A program made the translations under genes and the position numbers. From an uncultured Chryseobacterium sp. (GTDB taxonomy: Bacteria > Bacteroidota > Bacteroidia > Flavobacteriales > Weeksellaceae): a stretch of DNA of 46,315 nt. The number at the start of each line of letters is the position of its first letter. The stretch's first letter is position 1. The notes beneath the pieces were generated by a model that was not told the DNA's origin, made no database searches, and worked only from the letters and a program-made list of their open reading frames with translations. Of this stretch, positions 24,637 to 32,673 are shown one piece after another. Location: positions 1-46,315 of the forward strand of contig CAJYLH010000045.1 of NCBI GenBank assembly GCA_913775525.1, given 5' to 3'.

Positions 24637-25923
24637 ATGTCAACTTACGTAGTTGTAGGTCTTCAGTACGGAGATGAAGGGAAAGGGAAAATCACGGATG
24701 TTTTATCGGCCAAATCAGATTATGTGGTGCGCTTCCAGGGTGGAGACAACGCTGGTCACACGGTATACGTGGGCGATGAAAAATTTGTATTGCACCTTCT
24801 TCCGTCCGGAGTCCTTCAGTGCAAAGGGAAATGCATCATTGCCAACGGAGTGGTGGTAAACCCTAAATCTTTCATTAAGGAGGTAGATCAGATCGAAAGC
24901 AAAGGCCTGAAAACAGACCACATTTTCATCAGCAGAAGAGCGCATGTCATCATGCCGTACCATATTCTTCTGGATACCTACCGTGAGGAAGAGCATGGAG
25001 GAACGCAGATCGGGACTACCAAAAAAGGGATCGGACCTTGCTACGAGGACAAAATTGCAAGAGTGGGCATCAGAATGATCGATCTTCTGAACCCTGAAAT
25101 TTTAAGAGATAAAATAGAGAAAAACCTGAAGGTTAAAAATTCCCTGTTTGAAAAATACTATGGAAAGCCGGTTTTGGATGTTGAAGAGATCTATAATGAG
25201 TTCCTTGAAATCGGGAAACTGCTTCAGGACAGGATCGTAGATACCGAACTGGAACTGAACCAGGCGATCCAGGAAGGGAAAAATGTTCTGTTTGAAGGAG
25301 CTCAGGCCCTGATGCTCGACATCGACTTCGGAACCTACCCTTATGTAACGTCATCTTCTCCGTCTACCGGTGGAGTATGTACGGGAGCAGGGGTTCCACC
25401 GACTTCCCTTCAGAACCTGATCGGGGTGGCTAAAGCTTACTGTACAAGAGTAGGAAACGGTCCTTTCCCTTCTGAGCTGGATAATGAGCTTGGAGAAAGC
25501 ATCAGGCAGATCGGAGGAGAATTCGGGGCAACAACCGGAAGACCGAGAAGAACAGGATGGCTAGACCTGGTTTCCCTGAAACATGCCTGCATGATCAACG
25601 GGATCAACAATCTGGTGATTACCAAACTGGATGTTCTTACCGGAATTGAAAACCTGAAGATCGTTACGCATTATAAAACAGAAGATGGCAAAATCATCGA
25701 TTATTTTACTTCTTCTACTGAAAAATTATACAATTACGAACCGATTTACCAGGATCTTCCGGGCTGGACTGAAGATATTACCAAAGTAAGAAGCTATGAT
25801 GAACTTCCGGACACGGCTCAGAAATACATCGAGTTTATTGAAAAATACCTGGGTATCAATGTGTACTTAGTTTCTGTGGGTCCTGAAAGAAGCCAGAACA
25901 TCATCAGAAAAGAATTATTCTAA
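24637..25923 (+). CDS. purA: Adenylosuccinate synthetase
   Basis: The 428-residue GTP-dependent enzyme joins IMP and aspartate to form adenylosuccinate in AMP synthesis. The N-terminal GLQYGDEGKGKITDVL (8-23) is the PurA phosphate-binding loop and catalytic Asp. GGDNAGHTV follows near 36, GTTKKGIGPCYEDK near 128, and GATTGRPRRTGWLDL near 295. The length is normal. It has its own complete promoter and terminator, so it is not transcribed with the AT-rich island next to it. Confidence 0.97.
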   Translation: MSTYVVVGLQYGDEGKGKITDVLSAKSDYVVRFQGGDNAGHTVYVGDEKFVLHLLPSGVLQCKGKCIIANGVVVNPKSFIKEVDQIESKGLKTDHIFISRRAHVIMPYHILLDTYREEEHGGTQIGTTKKGIGPCYEDKIARVGIRMIDLLNPEILRDKIEKNLKVKNSLFEKYYGKPVLDVEEIYNEFLEIGKLLQDRIVDTELELNQAIQEGKNVLFEGAQALMLDIDFGTYPYVTSSSPSTGGVCTGAGVPPTSLQNLIGVAKAYCTRVGNGPFPSELDNELGESIRQIGGEFGATTGRPRRTGWLDLVSLKHACMINGINNLVITKLDVLTGIENLKIVTHYKTEDGKIIDYFTSSTEKLYNYEPIYQDLPGWTEDITKVRSYDELPDTAQKYIEFIEKYLGINVYLVSVGPERSQNIIRKELF

Positions 25924-25949
25924 CAGGATATCCATTTTAATCATACAAC

Positions 25950-25978
25950 AGAGACTGTCATCGGACAGTCTCTTTTTA
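25950..25978 (+). terminator. Rho-independent terminator after purA
   Basis: A 9-bp perfect stem GAGACTGTC/GACAGTCTC with an ATCG loop is followed by TTTTT. The AT-rich spacer from 25979 to 26179 holds no gene that I can support. Confidence 0.92.
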
Positions 25979-26179
25979 TTTACCGGAAAGATGATTTTTT
26001 TCAACGTACAATAAAACAATATTATTTAAAGCATAGTTAAATTTTATACTTTGGATTCAATGTGCTATTTTGTTGAGTTTTTATTAATATATTGGCTTAT
26101 ATTTTGATGCTTTAACTGTGTTATTAAATAACCTGTGATAAGTTGATAATTTGTATAACCCGTCTAAATATTTATTGTG

Positions 26180-27013
26180 ATGAAAAACCCGTTTAAAAAT
26201 GAAGAGTTCCGTTTTAATGAACTGCTCTTTGAAAACCGTAATAAAGAATATGGTGCATATGTGTTAAGAAATGAATCCGACAGAATATTAACCAAAGCTC
26301 TGTTTGTAGGAGCAGGTCTTTTGGCTGCCATCTCTTTAACGCCATTGGCTATTAATGCATTTAAAAGTTCTGATGGAGAGAGTGTAACAACATTTTGTCC
26401 TGTCGGTCCTTTTAATATTAAGGAAATACCTGATGTTGTTATGCCAGTAACACCAACGCCTCAGGCTGCACAGCAGCGTAAAGTTAAAACATTAGATAAA
26501 ACAGTACCGGAACCGAGAGCACAGGTAACCAAAGAAAAAGTGGTTGAAAAAATTGAGGGAGCAGTCGCAGGAACCAGAAATAACAATGAAGGTGAAACTG
26601 CTCCGGCAAATACCTATGTACCGCAGGCTCCGGCCATCAATACAGGACCTGTTTCCATTCCGGCAGTAACCACCCCCGTTCCTGAAAAAGTAGATCCGAA
26701 TGCAGTTTCTACTGTGGTTGATGTGGAAGCCAGTTTCCCTGGCGGCATTGATTCTTTCAGGAATAAAGTACTGAATAACTTTGATGGTTCAGGAATCGAA
26801 TCAGACGGTGTCGTAAAAACCATGATTACATTTATTGTGGAACGTGACGGATCTATCTCCGCAATCAAAGCAGATGGTAAAAATGCCGATTTCAACAGTG
26901 AAGCATTAAGAACCATCAAAAACATCAAGGGGAAATGGATTCCGGCCAAAGTAAAAGGCCAGGCGGTAAGAAGCTATTTTAAATTCCCGATCTCCATGAA
27001 GTTTGAAAATTAA
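26180..27013 (+). CDS. TonB-like energy transducer / cell-envelope protein
   Basis: The 277-residue protein has a short cytoplasmic start containing FRFNELLFENRNKEYGAYVLR, the flavobacterial TonB N-terminal pattern. A membrane segment spans about 40-60. A periplasmic proline- and threonine-rich linker follows. The C-terminal TonB-like domain (about 180-275) includes ASFPGGIDSFRNKVLNNF and VKTMITFIVERDGSISAIKADG. TonB proteins transmit proton-motive energy to outer-membrane receptors. No ExbB/ExbD is adjacent. The ATG at 26180 follows a GTG at 26177 and is preferred. Confidence 0.85.
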   Translation: MKNPFKNEEFRFNELLFENRNKEYGAYVLRNESDRILTKALFVGAGLLAAISLTPLAINAFKSSDGESVTTFCPVGPFNIKEIPDVVMPVTPTPQAAQQRKVKTLDKTVPEPRAQVTKEKVVEKIEGAVAGTRNNNEGETAPANTYVPQAPAINTGPVSIPAVTTPVPEKVDPNAVSTVVDVEASFPGGIDSFRNKVLNNFDGSGIESDGVVKTMITFIVERDGSISAIKADGKNADFNSEALRTIKNIKGKWIPAKVKGQAVRSYFKFPISMKFEN

Positions 27014-27035
27014 CACTCCAGACCAATCTTGATAC

Positions 27036-27073
27036 TTATCCACAAAGAATTTTTTTTGTGGATAATTTTTTTT
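27036..27073 (+). terminator. Hairpin with two inverted DnaA-box 9-mers (terminator and/or DnaA site)
   Basis: An 11-bp perfect stem (27036-27046 with 27055-27065) and an 8-nt loop are followed by eight T residues, so it can serve as the terminator of the TonB-like gene. Each arm contains the consensus DnaA box TTATCCACA (27036-27044 forward, 27057-27065 reverse). It lies 110 nt upstream of parA. Confidence 0.7.
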
Positions 27074-27149
27074 AGGGCTAAAAGGCTTGTTAACAATATT
27101 TTAACTCATTTTTCGTTTTCATCGTTCACGAGGAGCAAAGAAAAAAGTG

Positions 27150-27157
27150 TATTTTTG
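27150..27157 (+). promoter_or_regulatory. -7 box of the parAB operon
   Basis: TATTTTTG lies 18 nt before the ATG at 27176, downstream of a longer in-frame start at 27029 that is therefore rejected. Confidence 0.62.
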
Positions 27158-27175
27158 AGCCTTAAAGTTCTAATA

Positions 27176-27949
27176 ATGGCAAAAATCATAGGGATCGCTA
27201 ATCAGAAAGGAGGAGTCGGGAAGACAACCACAGCTGTTAACCTGGCTGCGGCATTAGGGGTGTTGGAAAAGAAAATTTTAATTATTGATGCTGATCCTCA
27301 GGCAAATGCAACTTCCGGGCTGGGAGTGGATGACGTTCAGTATTCAACCTATAATCTTCTGGAGCATAGTGTGGATACAAGGACCTGCATCAAAAGAACC
27401 GCAACTCCGAATCTGGATATCGTTCCGTCGCATATTGACCTGGTTGCAGCAGAGATTGAGCTGGTGGACAAAGAAGACCGGGAATATATGCTTAAAAAAG
27501 CATTGCAGACCGTTCGTGATGATTATGACTATATCATCATCGATTGTGCACCGAGCTTAGGTCTGATTACCGTTAATGCCCTTACTGCGGCTGATTCAGT
27601 AATCATCCCGATCCAGTGTGAATATTTCGCCTTGGAAGGACTGGGCAAGCTGTTGAATACCATTAAGAACGTTCAGAAAATCCACAACAAGGATCTTGAT
27701 ATCGAAGGGCTGCTGCTGACTATGTATGACGGAAGGTTAAGGCTGTCCAACCAGGTGGTGGAAGAAGTGAATGCCCACTTCCCTGAAATGGTTTTTGAAA
27801 CCATCATCAGCAGGAATGTTAGGCTGAGCGAAGCCCCAAGTTTCGGAGAGAGCATTCTGAATTACGATGCCGAAAGCAAAGGAGCCATTCAGTACATTCA
27901 GCTGGCGGAAGAAGTGCTGCTGAAAAACGAAAATTTAGTAAAGAATTAA
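27176..27949 (+). CDS. parA: Chromosome-partitioning ATPase ParA/Soj
   Basis: The 257-residue Walker-type ATPase works with ParB in segregating the chromosome origin region. The deviant Walker A is ANQKGGVGKTTTAVNLAAAL starting at residue 8. IIIDADPQANATSGLG (about 37-52) and YIIIDCAPSLG (about 118) are the further ATPase motifs. The start MAKIIGIANQ at 27176 is chosen because the upstream 49 in-frame codons include the -7 box and are unlike ParA. It is followed by parB after 39 nt. Confidence 0.95.
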   Translation: MAKIIGIANQKGGVGKTTTAVNLAAALGVLEKKILIIDADPQANATSGLGVDDVQYSTYNLLEHSVDTRTCIKRTATPNLDIVPSHIDLVAAEIELVDKEDREYMLKKALQTVRDDYDYIIIDCAPSLGLITVNALTAADSVIIPIQCEYFALEGLGKLLNTIKNVQKIHNKDLDIEGLLLTMYDGRLRLSNQVVEEVNAHFPEMVFETIISRNVRLSEAPSFGESILNYDAESKGAIQYIQLAEEVLLKNENLVKN

Positions 27950-27988
27950 TAAACAGCTGATAGCGGATGCTATAGCTTTACATATACT

Positions 27989-28882
27989 ATGAAGGACAAA
28001 AAAAGAGCGATGGGGCGTGGTTTGGGTGCTATTCTTAGTGCTGAATCCAAAGCGACGATCAACTCAGCAACCGATGAAGGTGCCGATAAGTTTGTAGGGA
28101 ATATTGTAGAAGTAGCTGTTGAGGATATCTATCCGAATCCCACTCAGCCAAGGACCTATTTTGACGAAAAAGCACTGAACGAACTGGCACAGTCGATCAA
28201 AAACCTGGGCGTGATCCAGCCGGTTACCCTGAGAAAGGACGGTGAAAAATTTGAAATCATATCCGGGGAAAGAAGGTACAGGGCCAGTAAACTGGCAGGC
28301 CTGGCTACAATTCCTGCCTATATCCGCCTGGTTAACGATCAGGAGTTGCTTGAAATGGCCCTGGTGGAAAACATCCAGAGGGAAGACCTTGATGCTGTGG
28401 AAATTGCATTAACGTATCAAAGGTTAATGGATGAAATAGGCCTTACCCAGGAAAACCTGAGTCAGAGGGTAGGAAAGGACAGGAGTACCATTACCAATTC
28501 CATCAGGCTTTTAAGGTTAAGCCCGGACATCCAGAATGCCATTAGGAGCGGGGAGATCTCTGCGGGACATGGCCGGGCGATCATCAGCCTGGATAATGAA
28601 GAACTTCAACAGATCCTGTTTGAGAAAATCATCAAGGAACACCTGAATGTACGCCAGTCCGAACAGGCTGCTGCCATCCTGAAAAATCCTAAATCACCGG
28701 CGGCTAAGAAAGCGGCAAAAGCTGAACTGCCCAATCATTTTAAAAGGGCTGAAAAAGCCATTGCCGACCTTCTCGATGTAAAAGTGGAGATTAAAACAGC
28801 CGGAAACGGTAAAAAAGGGAAAATAGTTCTGGACTTTAAAAATCAGGAAGAGCTGGACTATATTCTGTCCCATATCAAATAA
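27989..28882 (+). CDS. parB: Chromosome-partitioning protein ParB/Spo0J
   Basis: The 297-residue DNA-binding CTP-switch family protein begins with the ParB start KKRAMGRGLGAIL. The ParB/Srx domain has IYPNPTQPR near 48 and ISGERRYRASKLAG near 90 (CTP-binding GERR motif). The HTH follows (LTQENLSQRVGKDRSTITNSIRLLRL, about 150-175). The C-terminal dimerisation part ends the protein. No canonical parS (TGTTNCACGTGAAACA) was seen in the window. Its TAA stop directly abuts the ATG of the DUF5683 gene. Confidence 0.95.
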   Translation: MKDKKRAMGRGLGAILSAESKATINSATDEGADKFVGNIVEVAVEDIYPNPTQPRTYFDEKALNELAQSIKNLGVIQPVTLRKDGEKFEIISGERRYRASKLAGLATIPAYIRLVNDQELLEMALVENIQREDLDAVEIALTYQRLMDEIGLTQENLSQRVGKDRSTITNSIRLLRLSPDIQNAIRSGEISAGHGRAIISLDNEELQQILFEKIIKEHLNVRQSEQAAAILKNPKSPAAKKAAKAELPNHFKRAEKAIADLLDVKVEIKTAGNGKKGKIVLDFKNQEELDYILSHIK

Positions 28883-29524
28883 ATGAATAAAGCACTCTTA
28901 ATATTCTTTCTGTATCTGTCTGCGCTGGGCTATGCCCAGGTAAGGCCCAATGATACCATCCGGGTGGAATACCATCCGAAGGACAGCGTATCGGTAGAAA
29001 GAAACAATACAAAAACAGAATCAGCTGTAGTGGCTGACCTTGAAAATGCCAACGGGCCTACCCGCAAGACCATGAAGCTGAATCCTACAAAAGCAGGCCT
29101 GTATTCTGCCGTGCTTCCCGGTCTGGGCCAGTTTTACAATAAAAAATACTGGAAAATTCCTATCGTATGGGGGGCAGTAGGAACCGGAGTGGGAATCGCA
29201 GTATGGAATGATAAGCAATACCGTAAATACCGTGAGTATTATATTGCCAAGCTGAACGGTACGCCTAATCAGTTTGTGGATGAACATCCATGGCTGGATA
29301 AAGTGGCGTTGGGAAATGCACAGGACAGGGCAAAAAGACAGCGGGATTATGCCATTGCCATTTCAGGGCTGATCTACATCCTCAATATTGTGGATGCAGT
29401 GGTAGATTCCCACTTATATGAAAGCCGCCACGATCCGGACCTTACTTTCAATCCGGCAGTCATCCAGGACCAGTATGGTATAAATCCTCCCAAAACAGGA
29501 ATAAGTTTAAGTTACAGATTTTAA
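28883..29524 (+). CDS. DUF5683 domain-containing exported protein
   Basis: The 213-residue protein has a Sec signal peptide MNKALLIFFLYLSALGYAQ, cleaved about after A18 or Q19. DUF5683 covers the middle (KAGLYSAVLPGLGQFYNKKYWKIPIVWGAVG, about 68-100), with two or three hydrophobic segments including DYAIAISGLIYILNIVDAVVDSH. The C-terminus ends GISLSYRF, resembling a terminal outer-membrane strand. Function is unknown. The start abuts parB with no gap, so translation is coupled. A weak hairpin (29524-29547, AGGCCGT/ACGGCCT) follows without a T-run. Confidence 0.85.
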   Translation: MNKALLIFFLYLSALGYAQVRPNDTIRVEYHPKDSVSVERNNTKTESAVVADLENANGPTRKTMKLNPTKAGLYSAVLPGLGQFYNKKYWKIPIVWGAVGTGVGIAVWNDKQYRKYREYYIAKLNGTPNQFVDEHPWLDKVALGNAQDRAKRQRDYAIAISGLIYILNIVDAVVDSHLYESRHDPDLTFNPAVIQDQYGINPPKTGISLSYRF

Positions 29525-29565
29525 GGCCGTGATGATAATGACGGCCTGTTAAAAATAATAGGACA

Positions 29566-30267
29566 ATGAGAATAGCATTAGTTGGATATGGTAAGATGGG
29601 CAAAATCATAGATGAGATTGCCGCTCAGAGAGGACATGAAGTGGTCGCCAGGCTAAAAGAAACCCCAACTGCTGAAAACCTGAACAACCCTGATGTGGTG
29701 ATTGAGTTTTCACTTCCGGAAGCCGCTTTCGGAAACATCAAATCCTGTCTGGAACACCAGATTCCTGTGGTGTGCGGAACTACCGGCTGGCTGGAAAAAA
29801 GAAAAGAAGTGGAAGATCTGGCTGTTCAGAATGATACTGCATTCCTGTACGGCTCCAACTTCAGCCTCGGCGTCAATCTGTTCTTTGCCCTGAATGAAAA
29901 ACTGGCCGGACTGATGAAAAACAGGGATGAATACGCCTGTCAGCTTGAAGAGATCCATCATATCCATAAAAAAGATGCTCCCAGCGGTACGGCGATTTCT
30001 ATTGCAGAAGGAATTATCCAGCACCATCCGAAATTTGATGCCTGGAAACTGGAAGAAACCCATGATAATCAGTTAGGTATTTTTGCCATCCGTGAAGATG
30101 AGGTTCCCGGGACACACAGTGTGTTCTACAGAAGCGAAGTGGATGAGATCGAAATCAAGCACACGGCATTCAACAGAAACGGATTCGCTTTGGGGGCGGT
30201 GATCGCCGCAGAATGGATCCGGGATAAAAAAGGAAATTTCGGGATGAAAGATGTTTTAGGGCTGTAG
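29566..30267 (+). CDS. dapB: 4-hydroxy-tetrahydrodipicolinate reductase
   Basis: The 233-residue NAD(P)H-dependent enzyme belongs to the diaminopimelate/lysine pathway. The N-terminal Rossmann motif is VGYGKMGKIID. VVCGTTGWLE near 68 is the cofactor/substrate loop. EEIHHIHKKDAPSGTA near 130-145 is the DapB signature with the catalytic His pair and Lys. The protein is shorter than E. coli DapB (273) but typical of Bacteroidota. It sits between DUF5683 and lepB in a conserved flavobacterial order. Confidence 0.95.
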   Translation: MRIALVGYGKMGKIIDEIAAQRGHEVVARLKETPTAENLNNPDVVIEFSLPEAAFGNIKSCLEHQIPVVCGTTGWLEKRKEVEDLAVQNDTAFLYGSNFSLGVNLFFALNEKLAGLMKNRDEYACQLEEIHHIHKKDAPSGTAISIAEGIIQHHPKFDAWKLEETHDNQLGIFAIREDEVPGTHSVFYRSEVDEIEIKHTAFNRNGFALGAVIAAEWIRDKKGNFGMKDVLGL

Positions 30268-30345
30268 TCCTGTAACGAAATATCAGATTCCGGCACTAAT
30301 ATACATGTTGCTAACACAAATTATAACAGACAGGCACAAAAATTT

Positions 30346-31989
30346 ATGAATTACTTTCTAACTTATGCAGTATACGTTGTCATTTTATCCCTCCTGATGG
30401 GGATCTCAACGTGGAAGCTGTTCAAAAAAATGGGCTACAATCCGGTTTTCGCATTTGTCCCGTTCTATAATTACTTCATCATCCTCAAAGAAACCAAGCA
30501 TCCTAAGTGGTGGGCTCTTCTTTCCTACCTTCCGATCGTAGGACCTATTATGATGTCTGTTTTCCATATTTATCTCATGAAGAAATTCGGGAAAAGCCTT
30601 ACGCAGCAACAGCTGCTGACGGTTTTTCTTCCGTTCATTTATATGGCTGTAGTCAATTATTCCAAAGATACGGAGCTGGAAGATGAAAGCATGAATGATA
30701 TGTTTCTTACCGAAGAGGAGAAAAATGCCAAAAAGAAAGATTCATTTATCGGATCTATCACTTTTGCGGTCGTTTTTGCTACCATCATCCACGTATTTGT
30801 TACCCAGCCTTTCGGGATTCCTACAGGATCTATGGAACGGACTTTGCTGGTAGGGGATTTCCTTTTCGTTAACAAATGGAGTTATGGTTATAGGCTTCCG
30901 ATGCGTCCGGTAGCAATACCTTTCCTGCAGGGGACTATTTTTGATACCGGCCAGCCCGGAAATCCTAAAGATGATCCGAAATCGTATGTAGATGCGGTTA
31001 AACTGCCTTATGAAAGGATATTCCAGTTCAGTAAGCCGCAGAAAAATGATATTGTAGTATTTAACTATCCGCGGGATTCTGTGCATACAGCAACAGACAG
31101 GAAAGATCCTTACGTAAAGAGATGTGTTGCCGTTGCAGGTGATACGTTTGAAATGAGAGCCGGAAGACTGTTTGTAAACGGTAAACCGGAAACTGTTCTT
31201 GGAGACCAGGAAGTGCAACACAGGTATATCGTAACGACAGGAAGTCAGCTGGATATTCCGTCACTATACAATATCTATGGTTTTTTACCCGTTCAGGAAC
31301 AGCAGACAGATAAAGGGTTTATCTATGGTTTTCAGGGACTTACCGATAAGGTAGCAGCAGACATCAAGGCTCTGCCTCAGGTAATCGAAATGAAAGAAGA
31401 TATCCAGGAAAAAGGTCTTGCCGCTGTGTTTTACAGGGATGAAGCGAGAAAGAAAATTGATACTACACAGTCGATCTTCCCGATTAACAAACCCTGGAAC
31501 CAGGATTGGTACGGACCGCTTAAAATTCCTAAAAAGGGAGATGTTGTGGCTGTTAATAAAGAAACCCTTCCTGAATACCGCTGGATTATCTCTGAATATG
31601 AACATAATCGTCTTGAAGAAAAAGGGAACCAGATTTTTATCAATGGCCAGCCTGCAAGTACGTATACGATCAAACAGGACTATTATATGATGATCGGGGA
31701 TAATAGGGATGCTTCCCTGGATGCCAGGTTCTTTGGTTTTGTTCCGGAAGAAAATATCGTAGGAAAACCGATGTTTACCTGGATGAGCTTACAGGGAGCG
31801 TTCAAAGATAACAGTTCCTCGTATCAGGCTCCGTTTAAAGTCCGTTGGGACAGGATGTTCAAAGCTACGAACACCGGCGAATCCAGTAAAACCTCTTACT
31901 GGTGGATTGCAGCCATGATCCTGATCCTGTTCTTCGGATGGGAGTATTTTGTGAAACTGTTCAGAAAGAAAAATGCAGAGCAGGATTAA
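30346..31989 (+). CDS. lepB: Signal peptidase I, enlarged Bacteroidota form with N-terminal membrane domain
   Basis: The 547-residue inner-membrane peptidase removes Sec signal peptides. Residues about 1-105 form a separate multi-pass segment resembling DUF5684 (YNPVFAFVPFYNYFIILKETKHPKWW). The catalytic domain follows a further membrane helix: nucleophile Ser162 in GIPTGSMERTLLVGD, general base Lys258 in YVKRCVAVAGD, and the box GDNRDASLDARFFGF near 451. Ser to Lys spacing (96) and Lys to GDNR spacing (about 190) are larger than in E. coli, so two insertions are present. A C-terminal membrane helix (about 518-540) is followed by a basic tail. Confidence 0.93.
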   Translation: MNYFLTYAVYVVILSLLMGISTWKLFKKMGYNPVFAFVPFYNYFIILKETKHPKWWALLSYLPIVGPIMMSVFHIYLMKKFGKSLTQQQLLTVFLPFIYMAVVNYSKDTELEDESMNDMFLTEEEKNAKKKDSFIGSITFAVVFATIIHVFVTQPFGIPTGSMERTLLVGDFLFVNKWSYGYRLPMRPVAIPFLQGTIFDTGQPGNPKDDPKSYVDAVKLPYERIFQFSKPQKNDIVVFNYPRDSVHTATDRKDPYVKRCVAVAGDTFEMRAGRLFVNGKPETVLGDQEVQHRYIVTTGSQLDIPSLYNIYGFLPVQEQQTDKGFIYGFQGLTDKVAADIKALPQVIEMKEDIQEKGLAAVFYRDEARKKIDTTQSIFPINKPWNQDWYGPLKIPKKGDVVAVNKETLPEYRWIISEYEHNRLEEKGNQIFINGQPASTYTIKQDYYMMIGDNRDASLDARFFGFVPEENIVGKPMFTWMSLQGAFKDNSSSYQAPFKVRWDRMFKATNTGESSKTSYWWIAAMILILFFGWEYFVKLFRKKNAEQD

Positions 31990-32013
31990 TCAGTTAAATA
32001 AATTATAAACAGA

Positions 32014-32043
32014 ATGAAGTATTTGAAAAAATACTTCATTTTT
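32014..32043 (+). terminator. Terminator between lepB and wbqC-like gene
   Basis: ATGAAGTATTT pairs with AAATACTTCAT across a GAAA loop (11 bp) and ends in TTTTT. The T-run overlaps CATTTTTG, one mismatch from a -7 box, just before the next gene. Confidence 0.75.
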
Positions 32044-32048
32044 GCATC

Positions 32049-32663
32049 ATGAATATGAAGAATGTATTATTGCCGGTATTTTACCTGCCGCCTATTTCAT
32101 GGTTCTCAGTATTTTTAAATCCTGAGAATACAATCGAGCTGGAACAGCACGAAAATTTTCCGAAACAGACTTACAGGAACCGGGCCAATATTTACGGCGC
32201 TAATGGCAAACTTGCTCTGATCATCCCGATCAGGCATAATGGCAAAAGGCTCCTGAAAGATATTGAAATGTCTGATTCCGAAGACTGGAAGACCCTGCAC
32301 TGGAAATCCATCAAGACAGCGTATCAGAGTTCGCCTTATTTTGAATATTATGAAAACAGGCTGAAAGAAATGTATGCTTACGAAGGAAAATCACTTCTTG
32401 ATTTTAACCTTAATGCCATCCATATCATCCAACAGATACTGAAAACAGATCAGGCATATATTTTGAATGAAGAATACATCAAAAATCCGGAAGCCATAAA
32501 TTTCAGGGAACGTTTTTCAGCAAAGGCTCCTTCGGAATTTGCTATGGAAGATTATTACCAGACATTTTCGGATAAACTTGGGTTTCTTAAAGATCTGTCT
32601 GTTTTAGACCTGATCTGTAACAAAGGACCTGAATCTGTTACTTATATTAAAAATATTAAATAA
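32049..32663 (+). CDS. WbqC family protein
   Basis: The 204-residue protein is of the WbqC family, which is often encoded near glycan genes but has an unproven activity. Typical features are the N-terminal PVFYLPPISWFSVFL, the segment KQTYRNRANIYGANGKLALIIPI, and HWKSIKTAYQSSPYFEYYEN. It follows the lepB terminator closely. ATG codons at 32049 and 32055 are both possible; the likely -7 box ends only 4 nt before the first, so a very short leader or start at the second codon is possible. It ends 10 nt before the subtilase gene. Confidence 0.85.
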   Translation: MNMKNVLLPVFYLPPISWFSVFLNPENTIELEQHENFPKQTYRNRANIYGANGKLALIIPIRHNGKRLLKDIEMSDSEDWKTLHWKSIKTAYQSSPYFEYYENRLKEMYAYEGKSLLDFNLNAIHIIQQILKTDQAYILNEEYIKNPEAINFRERFSAKAPSEFAMEDYYQTFSDKLGFLKDLSVLDLICNKGPESVTYIKNIK

Positions 32664-32673
32664 TCTTATTAAC

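Noticed and set aside
29524-29547. AGGCCGT/ACGGCCT hairpin between DUF5683 and dapB as a terminator
   Set aside because: The loop is 10 nt and no T-run follows, and dapB starts 18 nt later. It is more likely neutral or a weak attenuator.
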